Shown here: in pieces, positions 41,608 to 53,100 of the stretch
How the letters are laid out: each line of letters begins with the position of its first letter
Numbering within the stretch: position 1 is the first letter of the stretch
DNA from: Bactericera cockerelli
Lineage: Eukaryota > Arthropoda > Insecta > Hemiptera > Triozidae
Reading direction: 5' to 3'
NCBI GenBank assembly: GCA_024516035.1
Contig: CM044964.1
Coordinates: 29,038,766 to 29,102,765 of the forward strand
DNA length: 64,000 nucleotides
Made by a program: the position numbers and the translations under genes
Notes under the pieces: generated by a model
What the model was told of the DNA's origin: nothing
The model's input: only the letters and a program-made list of their open reading frames with translations
The model's database searches: none

Positions 41608-44600
41608 GTAAGTGCAAGTCCTTAATTATACTACTCAACCAGAACTAGCAAATCCCATTATTCCCGCACTAAGCCCAAGACATAATTTTATATGGTTAAA
41701 CTACCATGGTGATGCTGGCACTCCAGCCCAACCAAGGCTGGGTGATCGATAAGGCTGTGGACTTGTAACCTGGAGGTTGGTGGTTCAAGTCCTGGTTTTA
41801 GCGTAGATTTAGTAAAGTGAGTTTCTGTAGTTGTGATATCTCAAAAGTTATCAACACAAACATGATAACTCCAGCCCAACTAAGGCTGGGTGAGGTTAAT
41901 CTGAGTAGCAGGTTTGTGTTTCCTGCAAATGGAGAGTAACACTCCTGTGTCAAGATGACCTAGCTATTGAATGGGAGGTAAAACCTCAATGAAGAATAAT
42001 TCCACAAGGGAGGATAATTTGTCTTGTCCCAGCTGGGGATCAAACCCACAGCCTCTGGATAATCAGGCCCACACCTTGACCACTAAGCTGCCAGGACAGA
42101 CTCATTCCTCTCTCATTAATGAAGAACGTTAACTAGAATCACAGACCATATTATTATTATTATTATACTCTTTGCAAAATATATGGTATGAAGTTACAGA
42201 GTAAAATATACTGCCAATTATGGACACAATACTTCCTCTAGAATGGCAATCATAATTTTCAACTTTCTATTATCAATAGAAACACAGATTTTTTTTTACT
42301 GAATCACTTATATCTATTAACTTTTTCAACCAATTTTCTTCAAAGTTGTTTTATATGTTAAAATACATTTTTTCCTACATTTTAGATTCTACAAAAAAAT
42401 CTGTTTGGTCCAATTTTTTGCAATTTCTTGAACATCAAATTTTAATTATAAATTATAAAATAAAAAATACAAAAAATATGCAATGTAAAATGATAAATAT
42501 GCAAAATTTCATCAAATTTTGGGTCTACTGTTCACAAGATAGAATCATTTAAGTAAAATTTTAGAGTTCAGACACATAGACTCTATCTCCAAGAACCGCT
42601 AGTGTGATGTTGATGAATTTAAAATGGGACCATCTACAATATGTCTCCTCTATGTGTACTAAATTTCATTGAAATGCATTGAATAGTTTCTGAGATTTTG
42701 CACATTTCAAAAAATACATTTAACAGACCATCAGACAGACTTAAAAGCAAAGTTGCTCAGAAAACTTTGGTTATGAAATGTGAAATCAGAGCAATAATAT
42801 TTTTGTATTATTGTAAAATAAACACTATACTTCCAATTTCTAATATTAGAAATTTAATGGAAGTAAAATAATTATAAACTCTATTGAACAATGGGTTTTC
42901 AGTAATAGATCTAGAGCTGATAAAGTGATTCTTACCAGAATAAGAATAGATCATATTCTTATTCAACATCAACTTCACCACAAAGTCTTCACCTTGCTGT
43001 ACGATGCTTTATTTTGTTGATCTTTTGAGAACTGTTGCATTCAACGCCCCATTGATGCCAGTGTATTATTTATTGTTTACTTACTTTATCTTTGTTCCCC
43101 TTGTATTTTGAATATATATTGAAAGATAATCAAAACAAACAGTTAATTGACAGTAACAGTGGTTTACATTCTTCCATGAGAAATACTTTTTCCTGCATTT
43201 TTTTGTGTATTGAGTGTAAATCCTTAATCTGTTTTCTATTTTAGAAACCAAAAATTAACTAAAGTGTTATCTACATAAACAGAAGTTACTCAGTGGTAAA
43301 GGCACCACTCTGTGAATCCAGAAATACCAGGGGTCGCGGGTTTGAAACCCAGCCAAGACATGACAAGTTATCCTCCCATTTGGGATTTTTACCACATAAT
43401 AATATGTCTTGGGCTTATTGCTGGAATAATGGGACTTAATAGTTCTAATTAGGCAGTGTAAATAAGGTGATACTATTATTATTAAGTTACAACACTTTGT
43501 AGCTGCATGGAAATACATAGCATTATAGGGAAAAAATAGCTTGTGTTCCACTAATTGGGCCCTCCAGTGTAATATGAAATGAGTTAGTAAGAATATCTTT
43601 GGAGTTATTAAGATGTAAACCCCCACTTCAAGTGGTAAGCAGTGCCCCAGGAGACATGAAAAGTGGTCAAAATCTTGAAAATTGGAAATATTTCATGTAT
43701 GAATGTTCTTTAATTTTTTAAACATTTTACAATACAATACTCTGTTTATCCTACAAGAATGAGACTAAATTGTTCTTTTAATCTCACAGTCTTAATTTTA
43801 AATGTTGAAATTGCCTAAATTGAGTTGTTGTGAATATTTTCCTTGAAATTGCTGAGAAAAAAATCAAGGAGTTGGGTATGACACGGTGCCCTCATGTTGT
43901 AAAAATTGTCACCGGCCTTGTGGAAAGCTAATCTGGCCCTGTTACCTATTATCTTTCTTTATTTTATTGTGTTTTTTTTTTACCAGTTACGACGGGTCAT
44001 CCGTCATCCCCCACTATGTCAAATAAATAAACCTTACATTAAATTTCAATGTTCTTCTCGTCTCTTCCCTAGGAAATCAAAGAAAGGAGGCAAGAAGGAA
44101 AAAGCAGGTGGGGAAAATGGCGTCACTTCCGAAGACATTGTGAGCGAGTCTCCCGCCACCAGTGCCGATGCGAAACCCGGTGGCAAGGACAAAAAGAAAG
44201 AGCCGGCCAAGAAAGGTGCCAAAGATGGAGACAAGGCCGCGGGGGCCGCCAAAGTCAAGGGGCCAGGCAAGAAAACCCTGGCGGCCATGCAAGAGGCTCT
44301 GAAGAAAATCAAGGAAGAAGAAGAGGCCGCCAAGCGGGAGGAAGAGGAGAGGGTGAGAAGAGAAGAGGAGGAGGAGAATCAAAGACTGGAACAATTGCGA
44401 CTAGAGCAAGAGAGAAAAGAGAAGAAGAAAGCAAAAGAGAAAGAGAGGAAAGAGCGATTGAAGGCGGAGGGAAAACTCCTGACGGCCAAACAGAAAGCTG
44501 ACAAGGCGAGGGCCCAAGCAACGCTGGAGCTGCTGAAAGCACAAGGACTCATCAATGTACCTGACGGCGACGACACAGCCAAGAAGCCGCGTCCCGGGAC

Positions 44601-47103
44601 CAGGGTGAAGCCCAAGAAGTCGAAAGCGGGTGAAGAGAAAGCGGGAGAGAAGGGCAAACAGAAAGTCGACAAAGCGGACGGGAAAGTAGACAAGGAGGCG
44701 GAAAAGCCACAGACAAATGGTGAGGATGAGATTCTGGACTCGTGGGATGTGGAGACGTCAGAGGAGGAGGAGGGGGAGGAGAGTGGGGAGGAGTCGAGTG
44801 AGGGGGGCGTGGCCAAGACAACCAATGGGGTGGCGGCGTTGGAGAAGAATGTTGCTGGGATGAGTTTGGAGAAGGAAAAAGAGGAAAAGGTTTGTAGAGT
44901 ACACGGAGTTATTTGACACCTATTTATTGCAGATTTACGTTCTATGTATAAAACAACCTTAAATTATGATCTGATACAAGTGTTTGTTGTTGTTGTAACT
45001 TGTAACCAGCTAGGCTACAGCTGGGGATGTGATGGTCTCCAGCTCTCCAGCCAACTTAAGCAGAAAAGCTGGCCCGTTCTGACCTACATATTTCCTATTT
45101 GCAATGAAACACATCATGCGAACTTAGGCTATTTCTTTACAAGTCATTAAATCCTTGGCTAGTCCATTTTCTGTTCATAGTCCTCCAGCGGGAAATTGGT
45201 CTTTTCCCTGTTTAACGTGATCCAGCCAGACAAAGCTAGTTTTGTTCTATGCCTTCCTAGTATTAAATACTGTAATGGTAGTCACCGTGGCCGAGTGAGT
45301 TAGCGCGCTAGGCATTGCACGCATGGTGACCTGGGTTCGATCACCAGCGGGACAGGATTTTTTCTGCTCTGTACTTTGTGTTCGGGGTTCACTCATACCT
45401 CGTGAGGAAAAATGAGTAGCTGCTTTACTGTTAGCAGCGACCAGTGGCGGAATTATAGGCAAAAATGAGATATTGGGATATTAAAGATATGGAAAAATCC
45501 TATAATTCTGCGAAAAAATATAAACTACATAAATATGATACATATCAAGGACTTGAAATAAAAAAGAACACAATAGAGTATGTAGTGAACCAAGGGGCGA
45601 GGTTAAAGCCTGTGGCTTTCTCTTATGTTCCAGGCTGTGTTCAACAGGAGAAGAGAGAAGATTGAGGACAATCCAGATGACGAGAACTTCATGAGAGCCG
45701 CCATAGTGTGTGTCCTGGGACACGTGGACACGGGTGAGCACATTACATAAAAATAACAAATGAGTTATTTACTTGTAATTTACACAATTGGCTAAGTTTA
45801 GTGGTACAATGCTCGCTTACCGTGCGGATGATTCTGATAAGTTTGTCGGCAAATTTTGGGGTCTCGAAAACATTTTTAGGGAAGGGGGAAAAAAATAATG
45901 AAGTTATACAGGGTGGGGCAAAAGTCTGGAAACCCCTGAATAACTTTCGAATGGCTTCTTCGGTAAAATTAAAATTTTGTAAGGTAAACCGGGCTAATAA
46001 GACCTTCTTTTAGAGTGGGGTCGATTTTTGTTACCGGCCCCCATGTCGGGGCCAGGGGGGCCAATTTCATTTTTTTAAATACGAACCCCCACCTTGCGAT
46101 ACATTTTTGGAAAGGTCTTCAAATAAGAAATACATTGGTGCAAATTTCATTCTTTTAATATTAACTGTTTGCAAATGGCGTCCAACTTTGTGTATGCAGT
46201 AAAGTCTGGAAACCCCTGAATATCTTTTGAAAGGGCTTTCTCAGTAAATTTAAAATTGTGCACGGTAAGTCAGGGTAATTAGACCTTTCCAAAAATGTAT
46301 CGCAAGGTGGGGTTTCGTATTAAAAAAATGAAGTTGGCCTTCCTTGCTCCGACATGGGGGCCGGTAAAAAAAATCGGTCTCACATCCTCTAAGCAGGGTG
46401 TCTACTGGTCAGGGAAAACCTGGAAAACCTGGAATTGTCAGGGAATTTTTCGAGACCAAAAAAGTCAGGGAAAAGTCAGGGAATTTTGTGGAAAAACACC
46501 ATAAGTCAGGGAATTTTGTGAAAAAACACCAAGAGTCAGGGAATTTTTTTCAAGCTCCAATTTTGTCATGAAAATGATAAATAAAAAAAAATTCGCCTGC
46601 GGCGCCACTGTAATCCAGGCAGTGTGATATTGCTTCTTTAATAAGAAACACAAAACACTCTTAACCACTTTTTGATAAGATTAACAAAATTTTAGCAGGT
46701 TTTTTTTTCAGGGGTTTCCCTGAAAGTTCTTCAATTTTCTTTAGGGTTCCTATTTTTGTGTTCATTTATCACACTTAGTTTTACCTTTCCTTATCGTATA
46801 ATGAAAAAAGTATTGTATTCGGCAAAATTTCAAAAAATATAAGAGTATAATTTGTTTAGCGAACTTTTATCAAATTTACGAGAGAAGAATTGGTGATTTC
46901 TTAGCAATAGGGTAGGAAAGTCTTGTGGAGATCACACTAGATTTTTTTTTTTTTTAAAGCAAGGAGCCAAACACATTTTGTAAAAATATGACATGTCTAA
47001 TATTTACTATTATTTTAATATACATTACCTTTTGTGTACTAATAATCAATCAGTACATGAGTAAGCAATTTGTACATACCTAATATTTCTAGGCGGTGGG
47101 CTT

Positions 47104-47137
<34 letters not shown>

Positions 47138-50100
47138 GAAGGCAGATTGAGGTCCTATATGTATAATATACATATAATTTAATGTCTCCTTAAAAAAGTA
47201 GACTGGAGAAACTGGAAAAATGGTCTGGAAAACCTGGAAAAGTCAGGGAATTTTACTTTGGCCATTTAGTAGACACCCTGTCTAAGGTCTAATTATCAAG
47301 GATTACCGTACTATTACTGTACTATTTATTATTATTATTATTGTTCAGGCAAGACCAAGATCCTGGACAAGCTGCGTCGCACCCACGTGCAGGACGGGGA
47401 GGCGGGGGGGATCACCCAGCAGATCGGCGCCACCAACGTGCCCGCCGAAGCTATCCGAGAGAACACGAAGCATGTTCGGGGACCTTCGGGGGAGGCGGGA
47501 GGTCCGGGACCCCTGGAGATTCCCGGTAAGAAGTTTGTTTACTTTAATAATAAACCGACCTCAGTAGCTTGATCGATAAGGCGGCGGTCTTGTAACCTGG
47601 AGGTCGGAGGTTCAAGTCCCGGTTTCAGCGTAGATTTAGTAAAGCGAGTTTGAGTATTTGTGATATCTCGAAAGTGATTAACACAAATATGATAACTTTT
47701 TTACTTTAATAATAATAATAATATCACCGGGTTTACCGGTTCATTTATTAATGAATAACTTTTGCAACCAAAAGTCGCAGTATATTTACACCTTATATAA
47801 AACAAACAAACATGTACATAATATAAAAGTAACTTTACATGAAAAACTTACAGTAATATAAAAGAGGAGAATGACACAATTTACATAAATGAACCATGTA
47901 GAATGATGAAGAAGATTACAATTTTAAATAACTGTACATAAACACCTTTTTTTATGTCTCATACATGTGTATAATATGCTTTCTCAATTATGTACATAAT
48001 ATTACATCTGTATATTCATCTCTTACAGTAATATAAAAGAGGAGAATGACACAATGTACATAAATGAAGCATGTAGAATGATGAAGAAGATTACAATTTT
48101 AAATAACTGTACATTAACCCCCTTTTTCTATTTACATGAATATAACAATGAAACATACAGTACAATATTGTTCGGAATAAATAAACCAGGTATAACATCG
48201 TAATTGGAGAATACTTTTTTTACAAAACATTGAACTACTTCTTAAAAATCAAACTTCCAATCGTTATTTGCGGATCTCAACTTTCTGCTGAGAGGTGCAC
48301 AGTGTACATGATTTGTGTCACACTTTAGCAGCTACACACACCAGCGCCCTTGCGATGTAGTCTGCCTATAAACGTATTCGGAAGAGAATGCCAAAGGCAT
48401 TATCAGGCTTTGTTTATTATTATTATTGAAAATTGTAATAATGTGCATTGATTAAACATGTAGAAAAGGCATGATCTGAATTGTTTATAAAAGACAGTCA
48501 CCGACTCTATATCAATGTACAAACCAATTAAGGTTTTGGAAAGAACACCCACCTCCTATATCATTGGAAGAGAGACATTTTTCTCGAGAGACTAGGTTAA
48601 TGTTAGCTCAGCTTGGGTCTGGATTTTCCAAAATCTGTAACTCAATCCAGAATTGACCCTAGCTTTCGAGATGAATGAAGTCCGCACGATATAAAACATC
48701 TGTTCAACTGTTCAGCAAATCCCACCGAAATGACCCCTGTTGATCTATGGAACAAGCCTACCCAGGTTGCTCAATTTCTGAATTTTCCAACTGGTAGATA
48801 GTTCGGAGAGGAGTACTGATCTGCTGTCACTGCTACAACAACATGTAGTACAACATGTAATAGTCTGGCTGGGAGATATTACACCGGGAGAAGACAAGTG
48901 TCTTGCTAGAGAAATGTAAACAGAGAACAGACTAATCAACGCTAACAAGCCAGGCTAGCTTGCAGATACCTCTAAGTGTTAAACAACTTCAGTGCCATGA
49001 GTGTCCATTTGAGATCTCACAGAACTTCACCAAATTTTGTGGTCGTTTTTATATATGGGTCATTTTCATTTATCTTGGGCAATTGGATTTTTTCAAGTCA
49101 TGAACGTTACCTTTTTCCTAAACAATTTTCAACAATTTTTTAGGCTCAGAAGACTAAGACAAATACCTTTGAGCAAAAGCTTTCATTTAGAATATTTCTA
49201 GCAGCTACCTCTTCACACAAAATTACAAAAACTTAACGTACTAGGTAATGTTCATGACCACGGGTAACGTTCATGACGGTAACGTTCATGAGTAACACGC
49301 CACTAAAACAATCTTTTCTCAATAAAAGAATATTCACTTTACAAAAAAAAATATTTGATTGGAAAGAGGACATGCAGAAGAATTAAAGAAATACATTATA
49401 TATTAAAGAATCATTACAATTTATTTTAAAAACCGCGTAACGTTCTTGTCAAAAAAAAATTAGACCCACCATTGTCCCTCACTGTACTGCATCCAACATC
49501 CAACTGACAGGAAATTTCAAAATAAAAACAATGTCATCTGTAAGAAGCAAAATGGCGGCAGCTTCTAGCTTCTCATTCAAAGGGTTTTTCAAAATGGTTT
49601 ACATTTTTTTGGGGGTAACATTCATGACGGAGATTTTTTTTTCTTCGTAGGGACACAACTTTACACGTCTGTAGAATGAGGTGAACATTATTATTTTTAT
49701 GAAAACTAATGGTCACATCCTAAATAAACTGTATTTTTCTCATTAATATTGGATTTTGGTGAAAATAATGGGGAGAAATGAATTTTTTCTATCAGACACA
49801 GTAAAATCTTAGACTAAGGGACACCTAAAATATCATGAACGTTACTTACATAACTGGCAATTTTGAGTCTCCACATTAGTTTAAAAGACAATTTATTATT
49901 GTAATTTATAAAAAAAATTGTTTCCTATGTGATCAAATAGATTTTAGTCACATATCCCTATTATTTTCACATTTATTAAAGGAGAAAGGTTGCGGACTTG
50001 ATATGCCCAAGATAAATGAAAATGACCCATATATAAAAAAAAAATGACAAACTCAAATAATATAATTCAATCCATTACTTCTGTACACTATCACATCTAT

Positions 50101-53100
50101 TGAAGGTTGTATATTTGATCCATGCCACTGACATGTGGTAGAGTTCCAAGCATGCAGGCTGCATTGCCGCGTTTACAGCAAATATTTTTTTGCTACGATT
50201 GTAATTTTTTTCATATGTCTAGACGTGTCATAACCTCCTGTTTTTACACTCTCATACACACATCTCTGTCACCGCAGGCCTCCTCATCATCGACACCCCC
50301 GGGCACGAGAGTTTCTCCAACCTCCGCAACCGCGGCTCCTCCCTGTGCGACATCGCCATCCTGGTGGTGGACATCATGCATGGCCTAGAGCCGCAGACAC
50401 TCGAGTCCATCAACATTCTCAAGAGCCGCCGAACCCCGTTCATCGTGGCTCTGAACAAGATCGACCGCCTCTACAATTGGAGCACGATGGCTCGTCGGGA
50501 CATACGAGACATACTGGCGGCGCAGGACGAGAGTGTGCGGGGCGAGTTTGCGAGCCGCTTCAAAGAGGTGGTGATCCAGTTCAGTGAACAGGTGAGTCGC
50601 GGGAGGTTGGTGATCCAGTTCAGTGAACAGGTTGGAGATCCAGTTCAGTGAACAGGTTGGTGATCCAGTTCAGTGAACAGGTTGGTGATCCAGTTCAGTG
50701 AACAGGTTGGTGATCCAGTTCAGTGAACAGGTTGGTGATCCAGTTCAGTGAACAGGTTGGTGATCCAGTTCAGTGAACAGGTTGGTGATCCAGTTCAGTG
50801 AACGGGGGTTTTTGGGTTGGTGATCCAGTTCAGTGAACAGGTTGGTGATCCAGTTCAGTGAACAGGTGAGTCGCGGGAGGTGAGCCAGTTCAGTGAACAG
50901 ATGAGTCGCTCGGGGAGAGGTGGTGATCCAGTTCAGTGAACAGGTGAGTCGCGTCGCGGGGAGGTGGTGAGCCAGTTCAGTGAACAGGTGAGTAGGGGAG
51001 GTGGTGATCCAGTTCAGTGAACAGGTGAGTCGCGGGGAGGTGGTGAGCCAGTTAAGTGAACAGATGAGTCGCGGGTGATTTGTGATCCAGTTCAGTGAAC
51101 AGGTGAGTCGCGGGGAGGTGGTGAGCCAGTTCAGTGAACAGGTGAGTTGCGGGAGGTTTGTGATCCAGTTCAGTGAACAGATGAGTCGCGGGTGATTTGT
51201 GATCCAGTTCAGTGAACAGGTGAGTCGTGGGGGGTTTGTGATCCAGTTCAGTGAACAGGTGAGTCGTGGGGGGTTTGTGATCCAGTTCAGTGAACAGGTG
51301 AGTCGCGGGGAGTTTGTGATCCAGTTCAGTGAACAGGTGAGTCGTGGGGGGTTTGTGATCCAGTTCAGTGAACAGGTGAGTCGTGGGGGGTTTGTGATCC
51401 AGTTCAGTGAACAGGTGAGTCGCGGGGAGTTTGTGATCCAGTTCAGTGAACGGGTGAGTCGTGGGGGGTTTGTGATCCAGTTCAGTAAACACGTTGGTGA
51501 TCCAGTTCATTGAACAGGTGAGTCGCTCGGGGAGAGGTGGTGATCCAGTTCAGTGAACAGGTGAGTCGCGGGAGGTTTGTGATCCAGTTCAGTGAACAGG
51601 TGAGTCGTGGAGGGTTTGTGATCCAGTTCAGTGAACAGGTGAGTCGCGGGGAGGTGGTGATCCAGTTCAGTGAACAGGTGAGTCGCGGGGGATTTGTGAT
51701 ACTTATTATGATTTTCATGGTAAACAAACTCAAAACTCTTTAGATACTGAAAGAGTGTCTCTCTATAAATCCCATTTTAGTTTGATTTATGTGGTAGCAC
51801 CCCCAGAACATTTTCATCCAGTTCAGTGAACAGGTGAGTCGTGGAGGGTTTGTGATCCAGTTCAGTGAACAGGTGAGTGGCGGGAGGTTTGTGATCCAGT
51901 TCAGTGAACAGGTGAGTCGTGGGGGATTCGTGATAATTATTATGATTTTCATGGTAAACAAACTCAAAACTTTTTAGATACTGAAAGAGTGTCTCTCTAT
52001 AAATCCCATTTTAGTTCGATTTATGTGGTAGCACCCCCAGAACATTTTCATCCAGTTAACCCTTTCAACCCGACTTTTGCAGCGTATCAATTTTAAGATT
52101 TTCTTCATTGGATCTTATTTATTGGGTCATAAATAAGAACTGTACAAAGTTCGAAGATTTTAGGTTTTGCCGTTTTTCCCGAAAATGCTGGGATAATAAG
52201 TCCCAGCTGTATTCTTTGGTGGGACAGAACATCCCATTAGTATTCTTTGGTGGGACATTATGTCCCATTAGTATTTTTAAAACCTGTTTATTGGGCTTCA
52301 TTAATAGTAATGACAACATTTAGAGCTAATTTTTGGTATCAATTTCTTTTATTTGAAAATCAAAAAGAAAATAATAAAAAATAACATGAAAAAAAAACTC
52401 CTGGTCTAAAAATAATTTATAGAAAAACTACTATTGGGTCAAATAGTCCCGCGTAAAAAGTACTGATGGGACAATAAATCCCATCACGAACAACGATTGG
52501 GTCGTAGTATCCCAGGTGGTCTCCAAAAAATACTACTGGGACAATATGTCCCACCAAAAAGTCCTTCCCTATTCACTTGAACAACTTGAGCTAGGTTATA
52601 GATATTATTTGGAAATTATTCTAAACACAATAAAACACTATAAGCACTCTAAATAACTGCATTTCTGCACTTAGCTTTCACGAATTTGAAAATAAATAGC
52701 ACTTAGGTAACTATTTTGAAATTCGACACACCTGTTCTGTGCACTTGCTGAAATCAAACTGATCTGGAGGTAGAACTAGACATTAGGGTGGAGCGAAATC
52801 GCACTTTTATTTTTATTTTTTAATGGAATAGTGAAAAAAAGTTGTCTATTGGCGAGAAACTTCCAAATCTGTCATTAATTTTTTTCTAAAAAATCGGGAA
52901 GATGCGCCCCGAGCCCCGCCCACTTTTGCAAAATTGTCATTTATAGACACTTTTCCTATGAATTTTCTAATTTTTTTAGTAATACTTTTTGAAATGGAAT
53001 AGTTGTAAGTGTTTACTTAATAGAATGATCCATCATTATAAAAATAAAAAATAGTCAATTTTAAATAGTAAGTCCCGCCCCAAATTTGTCCAAATCCAAC

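Noticed and set aside
43906..44072. N-terminal extension of the eIF5B frame upstream of 44073
   Set aside because: The open frame runs upstream by chance (hydrophobic, Phe-rich); a CCCTAG acceptor at 44072 and the phase-matched exon at 41607 explain the start better.
44046..44825. Minus-strand open frames across eIF5B exon 2
   Set aside because: Shadows of the Lys/Glu-rich coding strand, whose complement is Ser/Phe/Leu-rich and stop-poor.
51052..51733. Minus-strand open frames of FTELDHKPP repeats
   Set aside because: Shadow of the eIF5B exon 5 array.
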